Positions 7,990-16,591 of a DNA stretch of 64,000 bases are shown piece by piece (the stretch's first letter is position 1; each line of letters starts with the position of its first letter). The translations under genes and the position numbers were made by a program. The notes under the pieces are model-generated. The model ran no database searches. It was given only the letters and a program-made list of their open reading frames with translations, and was not told the DNA's origin. The stretch is from Caproicibacterium amylolyticum (GTDB lineage: Bacteria > Bacillota > Clostridia > Oscillospirales > Acutalibacteraceae): the NCBI RefSeq assembly GCF_014467055.1, contig NZ_CP060696.1:930001-994000 (forward strand). Reading direction: 5' to 3'.

Positions 7990-9207
7990 TCAAAAGATAT
8001 TCACAACTTTTTTCCATGTAGTCTGTGCCAAGACAAATTGATTATAGTGTTTTTTTACATTTTTAGAATACTTGTCGAATTCCACCGCAATGTTAAAGAA
8101 GCGCTTATCTTGAAAATATTCTGCTAATTTTGGCAGGGTTTGATCCAATGCGGATTTTATTAACCGCATCCGCTGTTCGTATTCTCCCGGCGCAGTAATA
8201 TAAGTCAGCAATGGCTTATAGCGAACCCAGCCAATGCACGCATTCAAAAATCTTAAATTGACAGTAGCCGAGTCTGTAGTAATTGCTGAAAGGTGTATTG
8301 GCAGTGCTCCATCCAGCAGATGCTGGTAAATCGAAAATCCGTCATGAAATGTATAACACGGTATCCTGCGCACAGTCTTGTCTGCCAGTAGAGTTGACAG
8401 GAAGGTATCTTCTCCTCTTGCACCCGGGGGATTAAAAAAAGGAAGCGTTTTTTGCGGATTCTTCAGATTGATGCAGAGATTTGCACCGGAAATAAACTTA
8501 CAGCCGCCAATCAGTGGCACATCCGCCGCTTTGTTGGCAATCAGCACATCTGTCGACGCATATGTTACGCCGCCGGATTCCATAAGTGCTTTAATGCTTG
8601 CCCAGTTGATGATATCGTTACTGATTGCTTCAATAAAGCGCTTGAAATTTTCCTCATCCAACACCTTATTAAATCTAATCTGAGGGATTGGCGAGATATA
8701 CCCGCAGTGAAAGCCGTTTGTGTAATCCGCATTACCAATTTCTTTCAAGTGGGCAAGTAAAACCTGCTGTCCGCTCCAAAGACATGTATCATGATTTTTT
8801 GTTACCGCCATTGGATATTCATCATCATCAAGGAAGAGAAAATAATCCATTTGGCTCTCTATTGCTGCAAACAACACGGCATTACGTTTTCCCGCATATC
8901 CCGCACCAAAAACGCTGGTCAGTTCGGCTTGTGTAAACTTTCTGCTGTCCCGCAGTTTTTCAAGGCTTCTCAGTGCATTTTTTGTTCCGACAAAAGTAAT
9001 GCTTTCAAAAGCGTCAACAATTTCCTGAGGAAGATTGGTATAGTCTGTTGACTTTGTATTATGATAATTAACGTCGTAAGCGACGAAAAGATGAAGTTTG
9101 ACATCTATGTCCGCAGGCAGATTATTTTTTGTTGCTTTCCACGTATGTATATAAGCTGATAAAACTTTCCGAAAATTCCGCCTACCCGTTGCGAATCCGA
9201 TTCCCAT
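7990..9207 (-). CDS. Glycosyltransferase-like protein with a DDD motif
   Basis: The 405-residue protein starts MGIGFATGRRNFRKVL. It contains MDYFLFLDDDEYP, which resembles the metal- and nucleotide-sugar-binding DxD segment of GT-A glycosyltransferases, and later PPGARGEDTFLST, where GT2-type enzymes often carry an acidic catalytic residue. There is no signal peptide or membrane segment. ATG 9207 is preferred to TTG 9222, because the GAAGGAA that would serve as ribosome site lies inside that 5' extension. The gene stands alone and the acceptor is unknown. The assignment rests on motifs only. Confidence 0.55.
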   Translation of the reverse strand: MGIGFATGRRNFRKVLSAYIHTWKATKNNLPADIDVKLHLFVAYDVNYHNTKSTDYTNLPQEIVDAFESITFVGTKNALRSLEKLRDSRKFTQAELTSVFGAGYAGKRNAVLFAAIESQMDYFLFLDDDEYPMAVTKNHDTCLWSGQQVLLAHLKEIGNADYTNGFHCGYISPIPQIRFNKVLDEENFKRFIEAISNDIINWASIKALMESGGVTYASTDVLIANKAADVPLIGGCKFISGANLCINLKNPQKTLPFFNPPGARGEDTFLSTLLADKTVRRIPCYTFHDGFSIYQHLLDGALPIHLSAITTDSATVNLRFLNACIGWVRYKPLLTYITAPGEYEQRMRLIKSALDQTLPKLAEYFQDKRFFNIAVEFDKYSKNVKKHYNQFVLAQTTWKKVVNIF

Positions 9208-9533
9208 GCGTATTTCCTTCAATGTAGCCGTCCTTCCTTTCGTTTTCTAATCGCAGTTTCAAGCCGCGCATCTGACATGTTGAAATGTTATTCTGTTTCA
9301 ATTATACAAATTGTAAAGAAATTTGTCAAATTTTGAGTTTACAATGCCATTTGTTTGTTTTGTGAAAACGCGGGCCGTGCGACTTCCAATTCAGAATTAT
9401 CTAATCACTGCTGCTGAGAGCATGAACAAAGTAAACTATCGTTCACTCTCTTCATGCTTTCTGTTTACGTTCTCCCTTTCCATGCAGTGCAGGAGGGCTT
9501 GCCAGAGAAATATGTTGCAATGAAAACTTTTTG

Positions 9534-9563
9534 TTGACAATTTAATCTTGTATGTTGTATACT
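9534..9563 (+). promoter_or_regulatory. Promoter of the polyamine operon
   Basis: TTGACA at 9534-9539, an 18-bp spacer, then TATACT at 9558-9563. Transcription from here would produce a leader of about 425 nt before the first gene. Between the glycosyltransferase gene and this promoter (9208-9533) nothing recognisable was seen. Confidence 0.7.
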
Positions 9564-9569
9564 CTACTG

Positions 9570-9939
9570 CGGAATGAATCTATCAAACAGAGTCTTCCAC
9601 GCAATTTCTTTTGGACCACTCCTTTGGAGTTAAGGCCGGACGGACAGCCGGGTCCACTGCCGATTGACGGTGCGATACCGTCGTTATTGATTGAGTTTGA
9701 AGCTCAAATTTTATAAGTTGGTTACTTCATAACCAAAATGCGTAATTTACGTAGACTTGTGAAACGGTCAATAAAGAGTAGTAAAAGTATATTGCTATAT
9801 AGACTCTGTAAAAACCTATCATTTACTTCAGATCTTTCCTATACCATTGGCAGGCGTACCGTATCGGGAGAAGGATACTCGGACTGTGGCCATATGTTAA
9901 TAGACAAAGGCAGATTGTCTTTTTTAGGATCGAATGGAT
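9570..9939 (+). promoter_or_regulatory. Structured leader RNA upstream of the polyamine operon
   Basis: The leader can form a three-way junction: GGACC 9613-9617 with GGTCC 9651-9655, enclosing ACTCC/GGAGT (9618-9622 with 9626-9630) and GGC/GCC (9634-9636 with 9647-9649). Further hairpins are GACGGT/ACCGTC near 9666-9682, TTGAG/CTCAA near 9691-9707 and TTGGTTA/TAACCAA 9718-9736. A terminator follows just before the first gene. This layout suggests control by attenuation, either by a metabolite-binding RNA or by a leader peptide. I do not recognise a known riboswitch or T-box class. Confidence 0.5.
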
Positions 9940-9941
9940 AA
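9738..9941 (+). CDS. Possible basic leader peptide of the polyamine operon
   Basis: A 67-codon ATG frame lies inside the leader and starts MRNLRRLVKRSIKSSKS, rich in Arg and Lys. It stops at 9939-9941, at the base of the terminator stem. No good ribosome site precedes it; a hairpin (9718-9736) sits there instead. A leader peptide rich in the precursor amino acids would fit attenuation, as with leader peptides of ornithine decarboxylase operons in other bacteria. It may equally be a chance frame. Confidence 0.25.
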   Translation: MRNLRRLVKRSIKSSKSILLYRLCKNLSFTSDLSYTIGRRTVSGEGYSDCGHMLIDKGRLSFLGSNG

Positions 9942-9979
9942 TGACGCAAGTTGTGTAATTACAGCTTGCGTCATTTTTT
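9940..9979 (+). terminator. Attenuator-like terminator before the arginine decarboxylase gene
   Basis: AATGACGCAAG (9940-9950) pairs with CTTGCGTCATT (9965-9975), followed by a T-run. It lies 20 bases before the ATG of the first operon gene and inside the transcript from the 9534 promoter, so readthrough is needed to express the operon. Confidence 0.8.
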
Positions 9980-9999
9980 GTTTTTAGGCGAGGTGCGGT

Positions 10000-11454
10000 A
10001 TGGAAAAAATAAAGTTGGATCAAAACAAGGCTCCAATCTATGAGGCTTTGCAAAGGCTCAGAGAAATGCGGGTCGTTCCCTTTGATGTACCGGGACATAA
10101 GCGCGGCAGAGGCAACCCTGAATTGGCTGCGTTCCTGGGTGAGCAATGTGTCAGTATAGATGTCAACAGCATGAAACCATTGGACAACCTTTGCCATCCG
10201 GTATCCGTTATTCGTGAGGCAGAGCTTTTGGTGGCAGACGCATTCGGAGCAGCTCACGCGTTTTTAATGGTGGGAGGTACCACAAGTTCTGTGCAAAGCA
10301 TGGTCTTATCCAGCTGTAAACGCGGGGACAAGATCATTATGCCCAGAAATGTTCACCGCAGTGTGATTAACGCCCTTGTTTTGTGCGGCGCTGTGCCGGC
10401 GTATGTCAATCCTGAGGTTGACCGCAGATTGGGTATTTCTCTGGGAATGCAGCGGGAACAGGTTGCCAAAGCCATTGCTGAAAATCCAGATGCGGTAGCG
10501 GTGTTGGTCAATAACCCGACCTATTACGGTATATGCAGTGATTTAAAAGCCATAGTAAACATGGCTCATGAGGCAGGGATGCTTTGCCTTGTAGATGAAG
10601 CCCACGGAACGCATTTTTATTTTGGGGAGAATATGCCCATTTCCGCTATGGCGGCGGGTGCGGATATGGCCTCAGTTTCCATGCACAAAAGCGGCGGAAG
10701 CCTTACGCAGTCCAGTTTGCTGCTTATCGGTGAACATATCAATCCCGGTCATGTCCGCCAGATCATCAATTTAACGCAGACCACTTCCGGAAGTTATCTT
10801 TTGATGTCCAGCCTGGACATCAGCCGCCGTAATCTCGCACTGCGCGGTAAGGAAGTGTTTGCCAAAGTTGTAGAAATGGCGGACTATGCCAGAGAAGAAA
10901 TCAATGCGGTAGGAGGCTACTATGCCTTTGGGCGAGAACTGATAAACGGCAATTCAATCTTCGATTTTGATCCTACCAAACTGAGCATTCACACAAGAAA
11001 TATTGGCCTTGCCGGCATTGAAGTTTACGATATTTTAAGAGATGAGTACGATATTCAAATAGAGTTCGGCGACATTGGCAATATTCTGGCCTACCTTTCT
11101 ATGGGAGATAGGCCGCAGGAACTGGAGCGCCTTGTGAGTGCCCTTGCCGAAATACGCCGAAGATATCAAAAAGATCCCAGCGGTTTGCTCAGCCAGGAAT
11201 ATATCGATCCCGAAGTGGTGGCCAGCCCGCAGGACGCATTTTATGCGGAGAAAAAAAGTATTCCCCTTCCGGAAAGTGTTGGTTGTGTTTGCAGCGAATT
11301 CGTCATGTGCTATCCGCCGGGAATTCCAATTTTGGCGCCGGGAGAGCGAATCACGCAGGAAATTCTTAACTTCATTGAATACGCCAAAGTAAAAGGCTGT
11401 TCCATGACCGGGCCGGAAGATCCTGATATTTTGCGCATCAATGTCTTGGTATAA
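10000..11454 (+). CDS. speA: Arginine/ornithine/lysine decarboxylase family (likely arginine decarboxylase)
   Basis: The 484-residue protein is a fold-I PLP decarboxylase of the short Bacillus type, without the N-terminal wing domain of the enterobacterial enzymes. It begins with VPFDVPGHKRGRGNPEL. The PLP lysine is in ASVSMHKSGGSL (Lys230), and DEAHGTHFYF carries the cofactor-binding Asp. It probably converts L-arginine to agmatine, because an agmatinase follows two genes later; ornithine or lysine activity cannot be excluded from sequence. GCGAGGTG precedes the ATG. It is the first gene of a five-gene polyamine operon controlled by the upstream leader and terminator. Confidence 0.88.
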   Translation: MEKIKLDQNKAPIYEALQRLREMRVVPFDVPGHKRGRGNPELAAFLGEQCVSIDVNSMKPLDNLCHPVSVIREAELLVADAFGAAHAFLMVGGTTSSVQSMVLSSCKRGDKIIMPRNVHRSVINALVLCGAVPAYVNPEVDRRLGISLGMQREQVAKAIAENPDAVAVLVNNPTYYGICSDLKAIVNMAHEAGMLCLVDEAHGTHFYFGENMPISAMAAGADMASVSMHKSGGSLTQSSLLLIGEHINPGHVRQIINLTQTTSGSYLLMSSLDISRRNLALRGKEVFAKVVEMADYAREEINAVGGYYAFGRELINGNSIFDFDPTKLSIHTRNIGLAGIEVYDILRDEYDIQIEFGDIGNILAYLSMGDRPQELERLVSALAEIRRRYQKDPSGLLSQEYIDPEVVASPQDAFYAEKKSIPLPESVGCVCSEFVMCYPPGIPILAPGERITQEILNFIEYAKVKGCSMTGPEDPDILRINVLV

Positions 11455-11465
11455 GGAGGAGTATG

Positions 11466-12320
11466 ATGGAAATTTGGTTCAGCGAATTTCACACGCCGGA
11501 TGTGAAACACAGTATTCGTATCAACCGTCACCTCTATTCGGAAAGAAGTGACTATCAGCAGATTGACATTTTTGACACCCCCGAATTTGGGCGGATGCTG
11601 ACACTTGATGGAAATGTGGTTTTGACAGAGCGTGATGAGTTTATCTATGACGAAATGATTACCCACATTCCCATGGCAGTACATCCAAACGTTTGTGATG
11701 TTTTGGTGATTGGTGCAGGAGACGGCGGCGTTGTGCGCGAACTGGCAAGATATGACTGTATCCGGCGAATCGATCTTGTGGAAATGGATCCGAAAGTGCT
11801 TGAAGCATGCCGTGCGTATTTGCCCGAGAACGCAAGTCGTCTGGATGACAGCCGTGTGCATATTTTCTTTGACAATGCGCTGCGGTTTATTCGCCGCAAA
11901 AAAGACGAATATGATTTGATTATCGTGGATTCAACTGACCCGTTCGGGCCTTCAGAGGGATATTTCACCCGGGAGTTTTATGGTATTTGCTACAACGCAT
12001 TGCATGAGGACGGCGTTATGGTCAATCAGCAGGGCAGTCCCTTTTTTAAGCATGATGCAGAGGTTTTGCAGAGAAGCCATCAACGCATCGCAAAGCTGTT
12101 TCCAATCAGCCGTGTGTACCAGGCGCATATCCCGACCTATGCTGCCGGGTACTGGCTTTTCGGCTTTTCCAGTAAAAAATATCATCCCATTGATGATCTG
12201 GATATCGAGCGTTGGAAGAGTTTAAACCTGGAGACAAAGTATTACACACCCAAGCTGCATATCGGCGCATTTTATCTGCCTGCGTTCCTGGAAAAATTGC
12301 TGATGGAGGTAGAAGAATGA
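11466..12320 (+). CDS. speE: Spermidine synthase family aminopropyltransferase
   Basis: The 284-residue protein has the SpeE layout: N-terminal strands with HLYSERSDYQQIDIFDT and LDGNVVLTERDEFIYDE, the nucleotide loop VIGAGDGGVVREL (GAGDGG in place of the usual GGGDGG), and the catalytic loop IIVDSTDPFGPSEGYFT. The family moves the aminopropyl group of decarboxylated S-adenosylmethionine to putrescine or a related amine. No AdoMet decarboxylase (speD) is in the window, while this operon encodes another spermidine route, so its true role is open. AGGAGG ends 6 nt before ATG 11466; an ATG at 11463 is too close to it. The next gene overlaps at ATGA. Confidence 0.85.
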   Translation: MEIWFSEFHTPDVKHSIRINRHLYSERSDYQQIDIFDTPEFGRMLTLDGNVVLTERDEFIYDEMITHIPMAVHPNVCDVLVIGAGDGGVVRELARYDCIRRIDLVEMDPKVLEACRAYLPENASRLDDSRVHIFFDNALRFIRRKKDEYDLIIVDSTDPFGPSEGYFTREFYGICYNALHEDGVMVNQQGSPFFKHDAEVLQRSHQRIAKLFPISRVYQAHIPTYAAGYWLFGFSSKKYHPIDDLDIERWKSLNLETKYYTPKLHIGAFYLPAFLEKLLMEVEE

Positions 12321-13198
12321 TGGAACGCAATATAGAAACTTTTATTGGCTGTGACAGCAGCTATGAAGAGGCTGATATCGCACTGTTTGGGGCTCCGTTT
12401 GATTCCACCACAAGTTTTCGCCCAGGGGCACGGTTCGGTTCGTCGGCAATCCGGCACGAAAGCGTTGGGCTGGAAACCTACAGCCCTTATCAGAATCAGG
12501 ATTTAACCGACTTTCACACTTTTGACTGCGGTGACTTGGAACTTTGCTTTGGAAGTGCAGAAGCTGCTCTTTCCGACATCGAGGAAAAAACCGCGGAAAT
12601 TCTTTCTGATGGCAAACTGCCTATCCTGGTTGGAGGCGAGCATTTGGTAACTCTTGGGGCAGTTCGTTCTGTGGCAAAACGATATCCAAATCTGCATATC
12701 ATTCACCTTGATGCCCATGCAGATTTGCGCGACGATTACTTGGGAACGAAGCTAAGCCACGCTGCCGTCATGCGCCGCTGCCATGAGATTCTGGGAGACG
12801 GTAGAATTCACCAGTTCTGTATCCGAAGCGGGGAACGGTCAGAATTTGAATTCGCAAAAGCCCACACTGAATTGTACAAATTTGATTTAACGGGGCTTTC
12901 TGCATTGACTGAGCGGCTTGTGAAGGATGGCAGTCCTGTGTATTTTACCATTGATCTGGATTGCTTGGATCCCTCTGTGTTACCGGGAACAGGTACCCCA
13001 GAGGCTGGTGGTATTGGTTTTGTTCAGCTTTTGGATGCTATTCTATCCGTTTCAAAAACCAACATTGCGGGTGCCGATCTCAATGAGCTTGCACCCATGC
13101 TGGACGCCAGTGGTGCATCCACCGCGGTTGCCTGCAAGATCCTTCGGGAATTGCTTCTGGCACTGCATAGCAATATCAAGTCTGGGGAGGACAAATAA
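12317..13198 (+). CDS. speB: Agmatinase / arginase-family ureohydrolase
   Basis: The 293-residue protein carries the di-manganese motifs of ureohydrolases: VGGEHLVTLG, IHLDAHADLRDDY and FTIDLDCLDPSVLPGTGTPE. Agmatinase splits agmatine into putrescine and urea, the step after the arginine decarboxylase two genes upstream. A closely related aminopropylagmatinase activity is also possible given the other genes. The start overlaps the speE stop (ATGATG at 12317), preceded by GGAGGT at 12305-12310. ATG 12317 and 12320 are both usable. The frame extends upstream, but that part lies inside speE. Confidence 0.88.
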   Translation: MMERNIETFIGCDSSYEEADIALFGAPFDSTTSFRPGARFGSSAIRHESVGLETYSPYQNQDLTDFHTFDCGDLELCFGSAEAALSDIEEKTAEILSDGKLPILVGGEHLVTLGAVRSVAKRYPNLHIIHLDAHADLRDDYLGTKLSHAAVMRRCHEILGDGRIHQFCIRSGERSEFEFAKAHTELYKFDLTGLSALTERLVKDGSPVYFTIDLDCLDPSVLPGTGTPEAGGIGFVQLLDAILSVSKTNIAGADLNELAPMLDASGASTAVACKILRELLLALHSNIKSGEDK

Positions 13199-13278
13199 TG
13201 GTCCTGAATTGTCTGCAAATTCGGCCGAAACTCTGTAGCTGATATCTATAAACTATAAAAAGAAAAGGAAAAATCAAA

Positions 13279-14538
13279 ATGAGCAAAGTCTTAGTTATCG
13301 GTTGCGGCGGAGTTGCCGCAGTTGCCATTCGGAAGTGCTGTCAGGTCAGCGAGGTGTTTTCGGAGCTGTGCATTGCCAGCAGAACCCAGTCCAAGTGCGA
13401 CACACTGGCCCGGGCGTTGGAGGGAAAGACCGCGACCAAAATCACTACGGCCCGGGTAGACGCTGACAATGTGCAGGAAGTAATCGATTTGATCAACAAT
13501 TTCAAACCTGATCTTGTTATGAACATTGCGCTGCCTTACCAAGATCTGACCATTATGGATGCCTGCCTTGCCTGTGGTGTCAACTATATGGATACCGCCA
13601 ACTACGAACCGGAAGATACGGACGATCCCGAATGGCGCGCAATCTACGAGAAGCGCTGTAAAGATGCCGGGTTCTCTGCGTATTTCGACTATAGCTGGCA
13701 GTGGGCTTATCGTGAGAAATTTGAAAAGGCAGGTCTGACCGCTTTGCTGGGCTGCGGCTTTGACCCCGGCGTGACTCAGGCGTACTGCGCCTATGCAAAG
13801 AAGCATGAGTTTGATACCATTGAGACCATTGATATTCTGGATTGCAACGGCGGCGATCACGGCTATCCCTTTGCTACCAACTTCAATCCCGAAGTCAATC
13901 TGCGTGAGGTGTCTGCTCCCGGCAGTTATTGGGAAAACGGCCATTGGGTAGAAATTCCTGCCATGAGCATAAAACGGGAATACAATTTTGACTGTGTGGG
14001 TAATAAGGATATGTATCTGCTCCACCATGAAGAGATTGAGTCTTTGGCGCAGAACATTCCTGAGGTCAAACGAATCCGTTTCTTTATGACCTTTGGACAG
14101 AGCTATCTGACCCACATGAAGTGCTTGGAAAATGTGGGTATGCTGTCGACCACCCCCATCCAGTTCGATGGACAGGCGATTGTACCCATCAAGTTTCTCA
14201 AGGCTTTGCTGCCGGATCCCGCCAGCCTGGGTCCCCGCACCCACGGAAAAACCAACATTGGCTGTATTTTCACTGGTAAAAAAGACGGTAAGGACAAATC
14301 CTACTACATCTACAATGTCTGCGACCACCAGGAGTGTTATCGAGAGGTGGAAAGTCAGGCTATCAGCTACACCACCGGTGTTCCCGCTATGTGCGGTGCG
14401 TTGATGCTGCTGACTGGCCAGTGGAGCAAGCCCGGTGTTTATACTGTGGAGGAGTTCAATCCGGATCCCTACCTGGATGCTTTGGACAAATATGGTCTGC
14501 CCCACAGGGAAAAGCAGAACCCTGTTTTGGTGGATTGA
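13279..14538 (+). CDS. Carboxy(nor)spermidine dehydrogenase, saccharopine-dehydrogenase family
   Basis: The 419-residue protein starts MSKVLVIGCGGVAAVAI, a dinucleotide-binding GxGGVA loop. It continues with DANYEPEDTDDPEW, YSWQWAYREKF, GCGFDPGVTQAY and CNGGDHGYPFATNFNPE, as in carboxyspermidine dehydrogenases. The enzyme joins putrescine with aspartate semialdehyde using NADPH to give carboxyspermidine. Neighbouring genes supply putrescine (decarboxylase plus agmatinase) and the following decarboxylation. AAAGGAAAA lies before the ATG. An 80-base gap separates it from speB, and it shares one base with the next gene. Confidence 0.9.
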   Translation: MSKVLVIGCGGVAAVAIRKCCQVSEVFSELCIASRTQSKCDTLARALEGKTATKITTARVDADNVQEVIDLINNFKPDLVMNIALPYQDLTIMDACLACGVNYMDTANYEPEDTDDPEWRAIYEKRCKDAGFSAYFDYSWQWAYREKFEKAGLTALLGCGFDPGVTQAYCAYAKKHEFDTIETIDILDCNGGDHGYPFATNFNPEVNLREVSAPGSYWENGHWVEIPAMSIKREYNFDCVGNKDMYLLHHEEIESLAQNIPEVKRIRFFMTFGQSYLTHMKCLENVGMLSTTPIQFDGQAIVPIKFLKALLPDPASLGPRTHGKTNIGCIFTGKKDGKDKSYYIYNVCDHQECYREVESQAISYTTGVPAMCGALMLLTGQWSKPGVYTVEEFNPDPYLDALDKYGLPHREKQNPVLVD

Positions 14539-15776
14539 TGAGCGGCGAAGTGAAAACCAGAGCTGCCTTTCGCTCCCTTAAAGGTAAATCCCCAAACGAA
14601 CTGTTTGGGGATTTACCCACTCCCTGCTACATCATTGATGAGGCAGCTTTGCGCCGCAACGGGGAGATCCTTTCCTCGGTAATGCGCCGTACCGGGTGTA
14701 AAATTCTTCTGGCCCAAAAAGCATTTTGCAACTATGATTTATATCCGCTGCTTTCTCAATATTTGTCTGGAACAGAAGCTAGCGGGCTTTATGAAGCAAG
14801 GCTTGGAAAAGAAAATATGCCCCAAGGAGAAGTGCATGTTTTTTGCGGTGCATATCGGGATGATGAATTTGCGCAGCTGCTGGATTATACCGATCATATT
14901 GTGTTCAATTCACCTCGGCAACTGGAAAAGTTCGGTAAATGGGCAAAGGACTGCGGAAAGAGTGTCGGATTGCGTATCAATCCGGAATGCTCTACACAGG
15001 ACGGCCGCGAGATTTACGATCCCTGTGCTCAAGGAAGCAGACTGGGAACAACCCGTTCTGTCTGGGACAAGCAAATGACAGATGGGCTGATTTCACTGTT
15101 GGACGGCCTGCATTTTCACACACTTTGTGAGCAGAATGCCGATGCGCTGGAAGCTAGCATTTTCGCAGTAGAGGAAAAGTTTGGCGACATTTTATCCCGT
15201 ATGAAGTGGCTGAACATGGGCGGCGGACACCATATTACCAAAGAGGGTTATGATGTTTCGCGCCTGGAAAAATGGATTATTTACGCTCAAGAAAAATGGG
15301 GTCTGCAGGTCTATCTGGAGCCGGGTGAGGCGGTAGCACTCAATGCCGGTTATTTAGCTTGCCGTGTACTGGATATTGTGGAAAATGGTGCCGCCCGTAT
15401 TGCAATTTTGGATGCAAGTGCCGCCTGCCATATGCCGGATGTGATTGAAATGCCCTACACACCGCCTTTATATGGAGCCATTTCTGATTCAACAGGTGAA
15501 AATCACTATCGGCTGGGCGGGCCGTCCTGTCTTTCAGGCGATGTGATTGGTGACTACAGCTTCAACCATGTGCTGCGTGAGGGGGACTTACTCCTTTTTG
15601 GCGATATGGCAATTTACACCACATGCAAAAACAACACTTTTAATGGAATGCCTCTGCCAAATATCTGGAGAAGATCTGAGAACGGTCAGCTTGAGATTCT
15701 CACGAATTTCGGATATGAAGATTTTAAAATGCGCCTAGGGAAAAATTCTTCGGTCATCAGGGAAAAGAATCTTTAA
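14538..15776 (+). CDS. nspC: Carboxy(nor)spermidine decarboxylase
   Basis: The 412-residue protein is a fold-III PLP decarboxylase. It begins with LPTPCYIIDEAALRRN, has the PLP lysine in ILLAQKAFCNYD (Lys61), HFHTLCEQNAD, WLNMGGGHHITKEGYD and YLEPGEAVALNAGY, and ends with a segment found in NspC enzymes. It converts carboxyspermidine to spermidine. Start ATG 14538 overlaps the previous stop (TGATG), so translation is probably coupled. The frame runs back to 14334, but that part lies inside the dehydrogenase gene. It is the last gene of the operon. Confidence 0.92.
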   Translation: MSGEVKTRAAFRSLKGKSPNELFGDLPTPCYIIDEAALRRNGEILSSVMRRTGCKILLAQKAFCNYDLYPLLSQYLSGTEASGLYEARLGKENMPQGEVHVFCGAYRDDEFAQLLDYTDHIVFNSPRQLEKFGKWAKDCGKSVGLRINPECSTQDGREIYDPCAQGSRLGTTRSVWDKQMTDGLISLLDGLHFHTLCEQNADALEASIFAVEEKFGDILSRMKWLNMGGGHHITKEGYDVSRLEKWIIYAQEKWGLQVYLEPGEAVALNAGYLACRVLDIVENGAARIAILDASAACHMPDVIEMPYTPPLYGAISDSTGENHYRLGGPSCLSGDVIGDYSFNHVLREGDLLLFGDMAIYTTCKNNTFNGMPLPNIWRRSENGQLEILTNFGYEDFKMRLGKNSSVIREKNL

Positions 15777-15887
15777 GATGCGGTAGGAGTACTTGAGCTC
15801 TGAAAATTATTTATTATACTTTGCTTCTAATGAGTGATAGACCCCGTAAGGACGCACTTCTATGCAATGGTATTGTGCGTCCTGTGC

Positions 15888-15922
15888 AAAACAGCCCGGA
15901 CTGATGAAGTCCGGGCTGTTTT
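15888..15922 (+). terminator. Terminator of the polyamine operon
   Basis: A perfect 15-bp stem (AAAACAGCCCGGACT with AGTCCGGGCTGTTTT, loop GATGA) sits 110 bases after nspC. A second hairpin precedes it (AGGACGCAC 15849-15857 with GTGCGTCCT 15875-15883). The A/T-flanked stem could act in both directions. Confidence 0.8.
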
Positions 15923-15975
15923 GCCGCCACCTGCCATTTCTCGGAGTTGCTTTTTATTGTATTGAGAGGAGAGTA

Positions 15976-16248
15976 ATGAAAAAGAGTGTTATGAAAATCC
16001 CCAAGTCGGGGAACTTGTAGGCGCTTGCCGTGCAGGAAAGCACGGCGAAAAAGAGGAGAAAGATTATGAAAAAGAGTGTTATGAAAATCCCCAAGTCGGG
16101 GAACTTGTAGGCGCTTGCCGTGCGGGAGAGCACGGCGAAAAAGGGAGGAGAAAGATTATGAAAAAGAGTTAATATGAAATCCCCAAGTCGGGGAACTTGT
16201 AAGCGTTTGCCGTGCAGGAAAGCACGGCGAAAAAGGGAGGAGTTATTT
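15976..16248 (+). repeat. Three tandem copies of a ~91-bp unit, each with a ribosome site and mini-ORF
   Basis: Units run 15976-16065 (90 bp), 16066-16157 (92) and 16158-16248 (91). Each begins with ATGAAAAAGAGT after a purine-rich ribosome site (GAGAGGAGAG or AGGAGAAAG). The first two encode the same 14-residue peptide, MKKSVMKIPKSGNL, then stop; the third is broken to MKKS. Each unit also holds two hairpins: TCCCC/GGGGA over the ORF end and GCCGTGC/GCACGGC after it. A 41-codon ORF follows the array. Function is unknown. The region from 15777 to the array holds only the operon terminator. Confidence 0.8.
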
Positions 16249-16374
16249 ATGAAAAGTCCTTATTCCAAGGAGCTTGCAGATTGTTTGTGCGCTTGCCGCT
16301 TCGGTAATCCGTCTGTACGGCGGTTGGCACAGGATTGTGATTCCTTCGGAACTCTTGTGTTCCTCTTGGAATGA
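16249..16374 (+). CDS. Small ORF (41 aa) at the end of the mini-ORF array
   Basis: MKSPYSKELADCLCACRF starts at ATG 16249 after GGGAGGAG, with the same start context as the repeated units before it. The product has three Cys in a short stretch and no membrane segment. Parts of its DNA (GCGCTTGCCG) resemble the repeat unit, so it may be a diverged fourth copy extended by a readthrough frame. I do not recognise it. Confidence 0.4.
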   Translation: MKSPYSKELADCLCACRFGNPSVRRLAQDCDSFGTLVFLLE

Positions 16375-16510
16375 TTAAAGTATAGAAAAAGTTTATGTAC
16401 GAAGTTTTAATGGGATCCGAAGATTCAGTAAAGCTTAAGTGAAGGGTTTGTGAAGTTTTGCTTCTTTATTTGCGGCTTTTGGAATTTTCTTTGCGCAGGT
16501 GTTTGAGAAG

Positions 16511-16539
16511 TTGTTATTTTCAATTTATTGCGGTATAAT
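16511..16539 (+). promoter_or_regulatory. Promoter of the xpaC-telA cluster
   Basis: TTGTTA at 16511-16516, 17-bp spacer, TATAAT at 16534-16539, about 50 bases before the xpaC ATG. Confidence 0.65.
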
Positions 16540-16591
16540 GGGAAAAAACATCTGACCCATAAAAGAAGTTAAAAACCCTTTGGAGGAAATC

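Noticed and set aside
9613..9655. Leader element as a T-box, SAM, ykkC or other known riboswitch
   Set aside because: No T-box sequence (AGGGTGGNACCGCG) and no conserved core of the other classes could be found by eye, so no class name is given.
13291..14505. 404-codon minus-strand frame opposite the carboxyspermidine dehydrogenase
   Set aside because: Antisense shadow; the plus-strand protein is a clear family member.
15976..16248. Mini-ORF array as a fourth type III antitoxin
   Set aside because: Units are about 91 bp with their own ribosome sites, and no toxin-like gene or terminator follows the array.
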